From contig NC_035174.2 in NCBI RefSeq assembly GCF_001659605.2, positions 19,382,009 through 19,446,008 of the forward strand: a stretch of DNA of 64,000 nt, written 5' to 3'. The position numbers and the translations under genes are program-made. Of this stretch, positions 1 to 10,406 are shown piece by piece (the first letter of the stretch is position 1; each line of letters begins with the position of its first letter). This stretch comes from Manihot esculenta. Taxonomy: Eukaryota > Streptophyta > Magnoliopsida > Malpighiales > Euphorbiaceae. Under the pieces are notes generated by a model. It saw nothing but the letters and a program-made list of their open reading frames with translations. It was not told where the DNA came from and searched no databases.

Positions 1-735
1 ATTCTTTGAAATTTGATGGCAACACCCCTGCTCATGAGTTCGGCTTCTATAGCTTTTACTTCTGCCAGGTAATTCCGCATGGTCGGGTCTCTACCCTGAT
101 ATGCCCCGGTTACCTGATTGATCACTAGCTGGGAGTCACTATTCACCTCTAGATCGGTTGCCCCTACTTCCATTGCCACAGTATCCCGTTTATTAGGGCC
201 TCATACTCCGCCACATTATTGGAGGCCTTGAATTCTAGGCGCAAGGCGTAGCAGACCTTGAATTCTCCAGGCCCCTTGAGCATTATTCCGGCGCCACTGC
301 CCCCCGTGCCTGATGCCCCATCTACATATAACTTCCATTTGAACTCTTGCAAAGGCTCTCCCTCACTTCCCTTCCCCAACACTTCTGAAGAAAACTCTTC
401 CAGCTCTTTGTTGAATGTACATTCTGCTATGAAGTCGGCAAGGGCTTGAGATTTTATAGCTGTCCGAGGTCGATATTCTAAGTAGTAAGGGCTAATTTCT
501 ACGGACCAAGCCAGCATCCGGCCTGAGGTTTCCGGTTTGTGTAGAATTTTCTTCAGGGGTTGGTCCGTCATCATTATACCTTGATGGCTTTCCAGGTAGA
601 CCCTAAACTTTTGAACTGCTAGCAACAGAGCATACGCCACCTTTTCAATGTTCAGGTATCTAATCTCGGCACCCTTAAGTACCTTACTAACGTCAAATAC
701 CGGCTTTTGTTCTCCTCGGTACCGGGACTGCCAGA
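1..735 (-). pseudogene. RT-RNase H connection and additional RNase H of Tat-like element
   Basis: Open from about 700 to 164 on the minus strand. The first part holds the polymerase RNase H tail (TDQPLKKILHKP, SGRMLAWSVE, YRPRTAIKSQALADF). Then follows a second RNase H domain beginning LYVDGASGTGGSGAGI, with the conserved NNVAEYEAL glutamate motif. An indel near 164-175 breaks the frame. The domain resumes in another frame (DSQLVINQVTGAYQGRD) and runs off the window start. The ribonuclease would degrade the RNA strand during reverse transcription. Upstream polymerase motifs are missing. Confidence 0.75.
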
Positions 736-2323
736 TTAGGCTGAGGTCTCTATCCTTTCGGTCTTTTTACGAAGTTTTTCAGGTGCTCTCTCTTTATCAG
801 CCTTTCTATTTCTGTTATCAATTGGAAGCAGTTGTTGGTGTCGTGGCCGTGTGCGCGATGATACTGACAATACTTGTCGGGATCTCTCTGGTTTGCTTCT
901 GCTTTCATGGGCCAAGGCCATTGGAGGAACTCCTTGTCCTGGACGGCCATGAGCACTTCGGCTCTAGAAACGTTGAGGGGAGTTGGTGTTTCCGGGACCC
1001 ACGGGGGAGTGACCTTTGTTTTGAGGCCCGAGGGGAAGGTCTTTGGTCCCTGCGCTCCCAGGGTTGTCTATACGGTTCAGGTCTCTTGTCATGCTTTTTC
1101 TCGCGCCTCTCCGGCCTTCCCTCCTCCGGTGCTTTCCCCTTATCTGTCGCTCCCCTGGCGAACCTGCTTGTCTCCAAAGCATCATCCTGCCTTATATACT
1201 TTTCGGCCCGTTTCATCAGCTCGGCCAGTGAGGTCGGAGGCTTCCTGCTCAATGAGCCAAAGAACTCTGCTGAGGTCATCCCCTTCTGCATGGCTTCTAC
1301 AGCCCTTCCTTCATCGAGCTCGGAGATCTACAGGGCCTCTATATTGAAACGAGCGACGTACTCCCTGAGTGATTCGTCTTTCCTTTGCCTGATTATCTCC
1401 AGGTAGCTCGTCTTCCTATCCGCAGGCACCCCGGTAATAAACTTGCTGATGAAGCGGGTGGCTAGATCTCCAAAACTGCCAATGCTTCCTACCTCAAGGC
1501 TGTTGAACCACGCCCGTGCTGGCCCCGAGAGCGTCGTAGGAAATACCTTGCACATCAGGGCGTCTGACAGAGTTTGCAGCTCCATGAAAGTCTTCTAGTT
1601 CAAGACATGCTCCCTAGGGTTCCCAGCCCCGTCATAGGCTGCCATTGGTGGCATCATGAACTTCTTAGGTACAGTCTCCTACTGTACCCATTTTGAGAAG
1701 GGTGAAGCAGTGGGTAGGAGAGTTTGGTTCTGATCCTTCGCTCCCAGCTCGGCCAAGTGCTGCTCCCTCAACTTCTGCAGCTTTTGGTCTACGCTCTCCT
1801 CTTCCCGCCTGGGCTTCCTCTCCTGGTGGGCCTCCTCTTCCCATGTTTCACTCCCCATTCTTCCGGTGGTTTCGGCAGAGTAGCTATCGACTTCATCATT
1901 TTCTATCATCTCCCTCGCCCTTCTCCCATGAACTCGAGCTGCCGGCTCTTCCTCTTCTTCAGCTCTCCTCCTCCCGTCTCCGGTTTCTTGGCTGACAGTT
2001 CTGGGGTGGTTGAAGGTAGGCTGAGGTTCGTTGGTCTGGGGTTCTTCTACCACCAGTGACACGTTGGCGGGGGTGCTAAGGCCCCGATGTTGCATTATCT
2101 GCCCCAACCAGTGGGCGGTGCTCTGTAGTTGGAGGGCCATGGTTTGGAGGTCTTGGTTGGACAAGGTGACGGCAGAAGCATTCCCCGCCAGGCTTGGCGA
2201 GGGGTTGAAAGGGATTGGTGTTTGGTTATTTGGTGTTGTAGGACTAGAAAAGGAGAACTGCTGCCCCTCTTGGGCAGAGCTCAGGTCATTTGGAGTGACG
2301 TTGTTTTCATTGTGGTTAGCCAT
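736..2323 (-). pseudogene. Degenerate gag of Tat-like element
   Basis: Gag coding sequence split over several frames. The N-terminal part (start ATG at 2323, stop at 1679) is low-complexity and rich in Gln, Asn, Arg and Glu. A second block (about 1328-1585) has the conserved retrotransposon gag core, including the GPARAWFNSL stretch and an FISKF segment. A third block (about 905-1291) is the basic linker. The last (about 750-956) has a CCHC-like knuckle, CQYHRAHGHDTNNC. The parts are in the right order but in different frames, so at least two frameshifts separate them. The coding sequence stops near 740, where it runs into RNase H sequence. It would have encoded the capsid/nucleocapsid; now it is non-functional. 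Confidence 0.75.
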
Positions 2324-2382
2324 TGTGGATCTCAGTGGGTATTCGTGAGAGTGGAACTCCGGCGATGAAAAGATCTCCTTCG

Positions 2383-2400
2383 TTCCCACAGACGGCGCCA
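2383..2400 (-). other. Primer-binding site of Tat-like element
   Basis: On the minus strand the sequence next to the LTR reads TGGCGCCGTCTGTGGGAA after a 2-base spacer. The first nine bases match the 3' end expected for a tRNA-Asp primer. This motif is the usual one between LTR and gag in Tat/Athila-type plant elements. Confidence 0.7.
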
Positions 2401-2402
2401 AT

Positions 2403-2899
2403 TGATGATCTGAGATCCAGAAAATAGGGTTTTACAATGGATTCTGTAAGACTGAAAAAACTTAGACCTAGAGGAGAGTATTTCTCCTTTTATATGTTTC
2501 CTTTTGGCAGCTAGTGACGTGTAGCAGAACGTGTATAATTGGACCACCTGTCCCTGCTACGTTGATATGGACGTACGAGGGAATCAGATCTCTGTCCCAT
2601 GCATAACGACCCCTGATTCTCCCCAGGTACGCATGCGGATGGTCCCACAAAGCGAATGGGCTGAACTCCTTTTGAGTTCCGAGCTGTGCCAGAAAATAAG
2701 GATAAGGCTAGGCCTAGAGGGGATCTGTTCATTGGACCGAATGAGCTGGGCCGGCCTGATTGGAGAATCTGACTGGAGTCCGGTTTTTAAGCTGAGCGGG
2801 CTGGACCTGACTCTAAAAAGAGATTTAAAAGCTTTTGGATTATGGGCTATCCTAATGGGTCTGGCCTCAGTCCGGGGTGAAGAAACCCAGCGGTCATCA
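2403..2899 (-). repeat. 5' LTR of Tat-like element
   Basis: The 497-bp segment begins TGATGA and ends TCATCA on the plus strand, a perfect 6-bp terminal inverted repeat with canonical TG/CA ends. It abuts the primer-binding site at its low-coordinate end and single-copy-like AT-rich DNA at 2900. That DNA is also found, without the LTR, in the paralogous copy at 14125. Confidence 0.85.
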
Positions 2900-4019
2900 G
2901 TAATTAAGTGAGATAAACAATAAAATATGTATAAAATTAAATAAAAAGTAAATTAAATTTAAAAAAGTTTGGTAAATATTTAGAGTTGAAATTTGAAAAT
3001 AAATATTTAATTTTTTGAATTGAAAAACAATAAAAAAAAAGAGAGGAACTAAATAGAATAATAACAAAAAATTATATAAACTAAGTAATACAAATGGTGA
3101 CACAGTTTGATTTTATAAAATATTAGATATTTTAGAATAGAGATAAATTTTTAAATTTTTTAATATTATAGAGATCTAAAATATATATATTTTTTTTCAT
3201 TTACATTTAAAAAAATTTACCTAAATACACCTATATAATTTAGAAATTTTTAGAGGCTACGGTCTTCTTTGGCCACTACTCGTTCCAACAGTGTATATAT
3301 AATTTTTTTTTATTAGATATAGTAAAAATTTATGGTCTCCTTTGTCCCACTGCTCACTCCAAATTTTTTATTAAATATAGTAAAAATTTAGCATGTTAAT
3401 ATCTCCGAATCCCTCAACAAGACAAACAACTTAAATTATGTATTAACATCCTAAATGAAAAAAAAAATGTAGAATACAAAATGCAAGTACATGAAACCAG
3501 TTGATCATCAAACAATTGAACAAAACTAAAGAACGACGAAATCAATTTTATGAGAACCAAACGTACAATGTCCAAGCCACCAAGAAGAAGACCAGTTGCA
3601 ACCAGGAAATAAAATTATGTTTTTAAAGGAAAGCTTGCTTTGTTAAGGCATTGGTAGTTCAATTACCTTCTTTAGGAACATATTGAATGGAAAAAATTAA
3701 TTTAAATTCGATGTATATGAATTTATAAGGTAAATAAAACATTAATAGAACCGATGTTAGAGTCATACACAGAAGACAACCTTCAAGGTAGCTATCTTGG
3801 AGTTGAATTCGATTTAGAAAATAAATCTATAGTGTAGACTAGAAAAACATTAATAGAACCGATGATAGAGTCATACACAGAAGACAACCTTCAAGGTAGC
3901 TAGGAAACAACAACCATAGGAATACATTATTATAATGTACACTAGGAAGCATGGACATTATTGTGATCTCATGCTATTAGCGAATAGATAGTGAATAGCA
4001 ATGCAATAATAAGAATGGA
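2900..4019. other. AT-rich 3' flank of ACD6-like copy 1
   Basis: No coding signal. The stretch is shared with 14125-14719 and 17014-17310 except for a private block at about 3600-3905. That block contains a direct repeat of about 54 bp (near 3740 and near 3848) starting CATTAATAGAACCGATG. Confidence 0.6.
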
Positions 4020-4131
4020 TCATGGATGTTTTAGGATATTCACTTGCTCATAACTTTTTAATTCATTGCTCTCCGACCACCTTCTTGATATATAATTCTT
4101 CAACCACCATTTTCCGCAACTTAACCACGAG
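4020..4131 (-). CDS. Possible alternative terminal exon of ACD6-like copy 1
   Basis: If the GTAAGT overlapping the exon 4 stop is used, an acceptor ATTGAAG/C at 4132-4133 would continue the frame for 37 codons to a TGA at 4020-4022. The phases agree. Copy 2 has the equivalent sequence (17310-17394), with a 1-bp change that shortens the tail. No protein family supports the tail, so this is a guess from splice signals. Confidence 0.3.
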
Positions 4132-4225
4132 CTTCAATATTAAAATAAAGAAATAATAATTAATTAATAAAGTTATTTTAAAAACTTTAAGAAAATAGAA
4201 TTGTTAAGAAAAGAGAAAAGTCTAC

Positions 4226-4840
4226 TTACAGAGTTAAATTCCTTCCATCATCATCATCAAGACTATGAAGAAGAAAATCACGTAATAACCTTATGAAGAT
4301 ATAAAAGAAAAAGAGGAAGAAGCTCAATCCAGTAACACAAGTGGCAATGGCAAGCTCCATGGAAGGTGCCAGAACTGCGCAAGTGCCTGTAACAAATGCA
4401 ACCACCATTGCTCCCATGGCAAGGAAGATAAACCTAAAGGCAGTTTTTATTAACCAATGGTATTTTGGTTTAGATCCTAGCATTACCATAATAAAGTAGA
4501 TAAAGACAGAAGAAGTTGAAAGAACCATAGCCATGGCGTCTGATATAATAAATGCTTTAAAAGCTAAATTTTTTATCAGGATAGGAGTCCCTTTCTCTGA
4601 ATCTTCTTTATCACTTATATAGCCACCAGGCACGGTGAAAGCTGCCGCGAAGGTTACGGTTGCAATAAGTGTTGCAACCACCAAATGAGAGTCTTTGGCT
4701 TTTTCTAAATGAAGTATTATCCTTTCTTCTCTCTTTTTCCTCATTTTTTTTATATTCTCCGAATCATGTTTCACAATCTTGAAAGTGTCAGCTGAATTAT
4801 CTGAACTCGTGAGGTGACTGACCGAATGGTAATATTCAAT
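4226..4840 (-). CDS. Exon 4 (PGG/transmembrane) of ACD6-like copy 1
   Basis: The acceptor TTGTTGCAG/ATTGAA is followed by a 204-residue open frame to TAA at 4226-4228. It contains a charged helix (MRKKREERIILHLEKAKDSH), then the PGG domain with four membrane segments at about residues 55-77, 97-127, 137-161 and 170-193 of the exon. The stop overlaps a consensus donor GTAAGT (4224-4229), so a spliced variant with another C-terminus is possible. Confidence 0.8.
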   Translation of the reverse strand: MEYYHSVSHLTSSDNSADTFKIVKHDSENIKKMRKKREERIILHLEKAKDSHLVVATLIATVTFAAAFTVPGGYISDKEDSEKGTPILIKNLAFKAFIISDAMAMVLSTSSVFIYFIMVMLGSKPKYHWLIKTAFRFIFLAMGAMVVAFVTGTCAVLAPSMELAIATCVTGLSFFLFFFYIFIRLLRDFLLHSLDDDDGRNLTL

Positions 4841-7800
4841 CTGCAACAATATTTCAGTATTAATCTGAAAAACTTTCTGACACGTATATATATTTGGAAA
4901 AAAAAATTTTATATAATCATTATATATATAATAGTTTTAGTATAAAATTTTATAGATCCATATATATTTAAAGATTATAGGTGTAATGATTGTGTAATAA
5001 CAAGTTCCATGAGAGATATTATGAGAGAACGAGTATTTCTAACCTCCGCATCTTCACCGTCAATTTCTTTATCTGCACGCGTGATATTTTTCATAACTGC
5101 CATATCCTAAAAATTAACACAGAAGAAAATAGGATAAAAGTAAATAAAACAGCGCATTTCTATTCCATTTGCCATAATTTAAAGAAAGCTTTTATTAAAA
5201 ATATATGGAGTTTGTATATTAATAAAAGAGTTTATATATTTTTATTTAAAGAAAAAAAATAGTGATGATGATATATAGTGTGTATATTAATAAAAATTTG
5301 ATCTTTTTATTCCTTATCATCAGAAGTATGTAGTGATCAGCTCAAGCCTTAAGCGAAATTATTATTCCCTGGATGCAGTTCAATGCTGCCAAGTGAAGAA
5401 CAAATTAAAAATTAATATTTTAATTTCATTTTTGTGTACATAATATGTGTTGTCAAATATATACGTTTTTATAGGATATACCATATATATAAAAATTGAA
5501 TTTCATTTGTTGATTTTAGAAATTTGTTACAATTGTGGCCAAATGAAAGAATGAAGTTTTATGGTTCAACATTAAAATGTTTAGATAAAAATGGGAAAGC
5601 ATGTAAATGTTGAACCTTCATTGTCCAATTAGTTTAATTAAATATTAAACTGGGCTTTCCTAGATGTCACCCTACATGTATTGGGTTGAGTTGGATTCCA
5701 CTACTAATTTGGAATTCTTTTATGATATTTATGTTATTTTTATATTAATATTTATGTAGGCCATAATTTGAGCTTGATTTAATTTGGATTTCAAAAATAA
5801 TGAATTGGATTATGGATTTTGGATAATTTAAATCGATCCAAATCTTAATCTCAATTTATAGGTAGACCATGACAGAGACCATACATAAAAGAATCTAAGA
5901 AAGAATACATATTGAAAAAAAAAAAAAAAAGCCTTAAATTAGTCTTATTATTTTCGCAAGTTTTAAGATTAATAAATAGGCAAAATTTATCTAAAGACGA
6001 ATAGTAGTAATTATTATTAATTAAAATTTTGGCTTTTGGGCTAGGTTATTTATAACTCTATTATGCTAATTAGTTAAAAACAATATTTCATTACATGCAG
6101 CTGAATATTTATTTAAATAATTAATGTGCTTTAAATTAATCAAGCATTTTATTTATAAAATTACTTAAATAAGTATTAAAATTTATAATTTAATTTATAT
6201 TTAGGCCATTAATTTAAATAATTTGAACGTTTTAATCAATTCGCTATTTATATCTTAAACTTTTAATTTTAAATAATTAAACTAAAACTTTAAGATTTAT
6301 TACTATTTTATCTATAAATTCAAATTAATTTTAATATGCTATCTGTTATATTTTTTTTATTATTTAATTAACTATAGTTTTAATTTATTGGATAAAATAA
6401 TTTAAACTTTTTATAACTTCATATTTATATTTAAATTTTTTATTTATTAAATAAAATAATTAAAATATTTTTTTTTAAATTTATATTTATATCATAATAT
6501 CCAAATTTTAAAGAGTGAGTATAGAAATTGTCAAGAAGAGTAGGAATACAAATTATTAAGACACGCAAAATACCCGTATTTTTGACAATACATCAACACA
6601 GAAAAATAAAGTCAAAATGGTAATAATTTCATTTACTACTCTAGTTGTTGTATGAGGAATGATAAAATCTAAATAAATAGAGCGTAAATAAAAAAAAAAA
6701 AAGTAATAGATAAGGGATATTAGCTCGAAGAAAGAAAATAATTATTTATCAATTTCTAACCGTCTTTTTCTCTAAATTAATCTTTTTTACTCATTATTAT
6801 TTTTTTCATATGCTCCGGTTTTATATTTTCTGTTAGAATCAAAACTACAAAAAAACTACTGACCAATTTAATTTTTTTTTATATCGGTGACTACCGATCT
6901 TCTAGGTGTTTTAATAATTGTTTTTGCAACTATCCAATAATGAAAGATCGAGATATAAAAGTGAAATTTTTGAAAGATTTAAATTATTTTGTCTAATAAA
7001 CTAAAAAATTTGAGATATAAATTAACATAGATCGATAAAATGATTGGATTATTTAATCAATAAATTAAAAATATAAATTAAAAAATAATAAAAATATCAA
7101 GAAAAATGACAAGATGGTAAACTTATATTTTGATCAATTTAATTTAGACTCGTGAATAAAATCGTGACAAATCTTAAAAAGTTTAATTTAACTGTTCAAA
7201 ATTAAAAATTTAGAATACAAATATGAATTGAATAAAACCTTTGAATTATTTGGATTAATTGAGCTTTGTAATTACCTATATTGCCATAAGAAATATATTA
7301 ATTAAATAAATATGAAATTAATAAGTACAGTGAGAAATTATATGATGAAGTAATGTAAGAAAAATATAGAAGACTAACCTTCATCGTAAAATCTTCACGG
7401 ATTTCATTGTATGAGTCCTTCCAAAGAATGAAGCCATCAGTATCTCCATCGAGTATGAAAGAAGGCAAAGGGATATTAAGAGACTTGAAGAGATGAACAG
7501 GCGTATGCCCTGCATTATCTTCTCCGATTATAAGGTAAGCCAACGATGAATTTTCAAGGATCATTTTCAGTAATTCATCATTTTCGCTCATTACTGCAAA
7601 GTGAAGAACGTTCCAGCCTCTATCGTCAGTGATTTCACAACACTCTGGACATTTAGTAATAATCTCATTCACTACGTGCTTGAAGCCACGTAAGGCTGCA
7701 ATGTGAAGAGCTGTCCAACCAGTTGTAATGCAGGCAATAGATTTGTCCTTGTTTAATAGAGTTGACACCATTGAGCTACAACCTTCAAATGCAGCAATAT

Positions 7801-9020
7801 GAAGTGGAGTCCATCCCATATCATTTTCTATTTTGGCCAAACCACTCTCTTTCTCCAACAGCAAACGTACTATCTCTGAAACAAAGTCACCAACATCAAA
7901 TGCTGTAGTCAACTTGCAACTAAGCATGAACTTTAAGCATTGCAGATAAGATAATCCAATGCTACCTAAGTCGGGCTCATTATGGTACGTGGGTCGACAT
8001 GTATAAATACATGATATATTAGTTTTAATAATTTGCTAAACAGAAGGATAAATTTAGTTAGTATATTATAAAGGGTCGTGTTATGCTAAAATATATTAAT
8101 AAATTAATTTTTAGACCACTGTGTATAAAAAAAATATAATTTAAAGACGTTGTTTTATAGTTTAGGATGTTTTTGTACATTTTATGTATAATTTAGAATT
8201 CACCCATCGTTTCCGACATTAATGGACAAATATATATATATATATTAAAATGATGACTTCTGTATATAATAGACAAATACAATCTACTGATCATACCTGT
8301 ATTCCAGCGTTTTACTGCCTTATGCATCACCGAACCATCAAACATGTCGAGAACCTGAGTATATGTGTACAGAGATTGAGAATCGAAATGATTTAACAAT
8401 TCAGCTACTATATGTGTACATGAGTTTTCAATAGCCAATTCAAGAGGAGTTTCCAAACTATCATTTACATAACAATCAAACTGAGTATCTTCCTTTCTCA
8501 ATATTGCTTTAACAACACCCACACTTTTATCATTTACATAACAATCAAACTGAGTATCTTCCTTTCTCAATATTGCTTTAACAACACCCACACTTTTATC
8601 ATTTCGTGCTGCGACATGCAAGGCCGTTTCTTCCTTATTATTTTTCTTCCTTAACATCTCCCTCACTGCTTCTACATTCCCTCCATATAAGTCATCAGCC
8701 AGTCTAATTAGCTCCTCCGCTACATCGGTACGCCCTTGCCTAGCTGCTATGTGCAACGGAGCATTACCGTCGCAATTTTCCTGCGTTAACAACTTGGGGC
8801 AATTGCCAACTACTCGTCTCATAAACTCCTCAGATTTTTTTCCTAGCAACTTGCGAAGATGCACATGAAGTATCGTGTTTCCATTTTCTGTGACTATGCA
8901 ATCAAGATGATCTAAATGTTCATTAAATGGATCGAATATGCCTTGTTCTGCTGCCTTCTTTAAGTCGTCTTCCATGGATGGGCATTTCTTGTGGAGGCAA
9001 TTTTTGCTAGCATTTGACAT
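4226..9020 (-). CDS. ACD6/ITN1-like ankyrin-repeat PGG-domain membrane protein, copy 1
   Basis: Four exons on the minus strand join in phase: 8297-9020, 7379-7965, 5044-5106 and 4226-4840. The predicted product is about 662 residues, close to the 670 of Arabidopsis ACD6. The N-terminal two thirds are ankyrin repeats (NGNTILHVHL, GNAPLHIAARQG, EETALHVAARN, GWTPLHIAAFEG, GWNVLHFAVM). The last exon has the PGG domain (VTFAAAFTVPGGY) and four hydrophobic helices, so the protein should sit in a membrane with cytosolic ankyrin repeats. Relatives act in salicylate-linked defence and cell death (ACD6) or salt response (ITN1); which role applies here is not known. Introns have GT-AG ends. The start ATG (rc of 9018-9020) is followed by MSNAS. 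Exon 1 holds a perfect 69-bp in-frame tandem duplication. It appears intact, while copy 2 is damaged. Confidence 0.85.
5044..5106 (-). CDS. Exon 3 (63-bp micro-exon) of ACD6-like copy 1
   Basis: The acceptor is TTTTAG/GATATGG and the donor is GCGGAG/GTTAG. It has 21 codons in phase 0 on both sides, giving DMAVMKNITRADKEIDGEDAE. The copy 2 counterpart (19780-19851) keeps both splice sites and the frame and differs by whole codons. It encodes the acidic linker between the ankyrin and PGG domains. Confidence 0.75.
7379..7965 (-). CDS. Exon 2 of ACD6-like copy 1
   Basis: 587 bp. The acceptor CTTAG/GTAGC supplies the two bases that complete the phase-1 codon left by exon 1. The donor ATGAAG/GTTAGT ends in phase 0. 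It encodes the next ankyrin repeats (WTPLHIAAFEG, WTALHIAALRG, GWNVLHFAVM, AGHTPVHLF) and a short linker. Confidence 0.75.
8297..9020 (-). CDS. Exon 1 of ACD6-like copy 1
   Basis: 724 bp from the ATG to the donor ACAG/GTATGA, ending in phase 1. It encodes about four ankyrin-type repeats. The open frame continues a little past the donor but loses similarity with the family there, which supports the splice site. Copy 2 has the same donor. Confidence 0.8.
8460..8597. repeat. Perfect 69-bp in-frame tandem duplication in exon 1
   Basis: Two identical 69-bp units (8460-8528 and 8529-8597) duplicate 23 codons beginning NDKSVGVVKAILRKEDTQ. Copy 2 has a single unit. The absence of any mismatch points to a very recent event. 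Confidence 0.95.
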
Positions 9021-9040
9021 CTCTACTTATCCGGAGCAAT

Positions 9041-9165
9041 TTGAGGTGAATTTGAGACGAGAGTGAAAATAAAATTGATAATAGAGATAATAAGAAGGCA
9101 GCAATTTGAGACGAGAGTGAAAATAAACTTGATAGGATAATAAGAAGGTAGCAATTTGAGGTGGC
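9041..9165. repeat. Short tandem repeat in the 5' leader of copy 1
   Basis: Units starting AGCAATTTGAG and containing ACGAGAGTGAAAATAAA and ATAATAAGAAGG are repeated twice with a third partial unit, directly upstream of the start codon. This sequence is not found upstream of copy 2. Confidence 0.7.
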
Positions 9166-9565
9166 CGCGGGTATAGTTCGGCAGTTTTACTGCCGAATTA
9201 TTTTAAATGCAGACCGTTCGGCGGTGGGAGGGTTGTTGCGGGAGCAAATGTGGAGCTCATGTTGGGCACTCAAATCTCTGCACCCTCTGACATTTGCATT
9301 CATGTCACAAAGGGTGCAGGATTGTGTGGAGGACATGTTCGGCACTCACAAAGTGCCGAACATTTCCACGTGAAATTTCCCACGGGTGCAGAGATTTCTG
9401 CACCCTCTGACATTTGCATTCATGTCACAAAGGGTGCAGAATTGTCTGCACCCCTTAAATGGAGGACATGTTCGGCACTCAAGTGCCGAACATGTCCACG
9501 TGAACTTTGTCCAGAGCTATCTGCACCCTCTGACATTTGCATTCATGTCACAAGGTGTTCCATTT
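9166..9565. repeat. About 120-bp tandem array made of hairpins, upstream of copy 1
   Basis: The segment CACCCTCTGACATTTGCATT recurs at 9281, 9401 and 9524, giving a period of 120 then 123 bp. Each unit has two inverted repeats. One is a roughly 42-bp imperfect palindrome bounded by CTGCACCCT and AGGGTGCAG. The other is a shorter hairpin, TTCGGCACT...AGTGCCGAA. A further hairpin TTCGGCAG-TTTTA-CTGCCGAA is at 9178-9198. The array lies 160-540 bp upstream of the copy 1 start codon, in the likely promoter. Confidence 0.85.
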
Positions 9566-10205
9566 ATGCGCTGCTGATATGGAGAAGGTGAGAAGAATAT
9601 GAGTGAGGAGTGTGAGAAGAGAAAGCATCCATGGGGGAGGGCCAAGGCATCTGAGCTTTGCGTGTTCTGGCCAGTGCTCTTGAGATTCAGTAAAGGCAAG
9701 TTTACAACTAATATCTAATTTACTTAAAAGTGTCATAAAATTCTTAAGTTATTATAGTATCTAATTTATTTGTACCTAAAGTATCTGCTGTGGAATCTCA
9801 ACTTTATCTTATGCAAGCATGATAGTCACAAAATTCTTTTCAACTGCAACCAAAGGTGAAAGAGGATGCTGACCCATCCCTTCTATGGGCTTCTCAGTTG
9901 ATTGATAGTCATACTTCATCATGGCCTTTCCATTAGTCCCTTAAGGTATTTCTTTAAATGCAGAACTTATTTTATTAAATCTAGTTATTGTTTAGCTTGA
10001 AGGCAAAATCATCTTTGGAAAGCTAATAATCAGACAGGGCAGGGTTCAGTTTTCACTTTTCTCAACCAGAATTTGTGGAATAATGTTTGGAAATTTTCCA
10101 TTTTCTTCGGATTTTTTTTTTTTTTTTTGGCAGGATAAGCAACTGGCGAATAAACGCCTCCAACGGATTATTCCATCAGCTGCAAGAGTACAAGTAATCA
10201 GCTAC
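9566..10205. other. Spacer without recognisable gene
   Basis: No convincing coding potential. It includes a poly-T run near 10112-10129. I see no transposon ends. Confidence 0.5.
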
Positions 10206-10406
10206 TCATTTGTTTTGCAAGTGAACCGCATGCATTTGCCAACTCAGAAGGATCCACCCAGTGCCATGGTTATGGGAGAGATCCAATCTTTGTAAGCTAC
10301 TGAGTTCACCAAAAGATCTTGGGACCTTTCCTGTAAGCATATTGGAGGACAAATTCAAAGTCTTCAGATTTGTGCAATTTGAAAGGGAAGGAGGAACTGA
10401 ATCCAC
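10206..10406 (-). pseudogene. LRR receptor-kinase fragment (BRL2/VH1-like)
   Basis: About 50 codons of leucine-rich repeat sequence: PPSLSNCTNLKTLNLSSNML, then FGELSSLQRLDLSHNH and TGWI. The wording closely follows the extracellular LRRs of BRI1-like receptor kinases, especially the BRL2/VH1 group; that assignment is from memory. After TGWI the frame shifts, and the expected continuation (Ser-Glu-Leu, Asn-Ala-Cys) is only visible in another frame. No signal peptide, island domain or kinase is present nearby. It is a captured or dispersed gene scrap, not a gene. Confidence 0.65.

Larger units (their letters stand above)
1..2899 (-). mobile_element. Tat-lineage Ty3/gypsy retrotransposon, 5' part, internally deleted
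   Basis: Minus-strand element whose 3' end lies outside the window. In element order the sequence shows a 5' LTR (2403-2899), a primer-binding site next to it, a degenerate gag (about 740-2323), then directly a piece of the RT/RNase H connection and an additional RNase H domain (1-740). Protease and the palm of reverse transcriptase, which normally stand between gag and RNase H, are absent. The second, archaeal-type RNase H after the polymerase RNase H is known from the Tat group (Ogre/Retand relatives), and the primer-site context fits that group. Frameshifts and stops break gag and RNase H, so the element cannot be autonomous. Flanking GTAAT at 2900-2904 is the visible half of the target duplication. 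Confidence 0.85.
2900..9020. repeat. Segmental duplication, copy 1 (ACD6-like unit)
   Basis: Exons, introns and 3' flank match 14125-22619 in the same orientation. Similarity starts at the Tat insertion point (2900) and ends at the start codon (9020). Differences are mostly small indels plus copy-specific blocks. Copy 1 has about 300 bp at 3600-3905 and about 270 bp at 5405-5690 that copy 2 lacks. Copy 2 has a hAT insertion, a copia fragment and a 0.93-kb deletion. Confidence 0.9.

Noticed and set aside
4990..5262. Plus-strand frame MCNNKFHERYYERTS (and the similar one at 19735-20007)
   Set aside because: Antisense to the micro-exon of the ACD6-like gene; conserved only because the copies are duplicates.
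9250..9591. Plus-strand open frames with repeated PSDICIHVTKGAEL-like peptide
   Set aside because: They are a by-product of the 120-bp tandem array; all frames repeat and no family matches.
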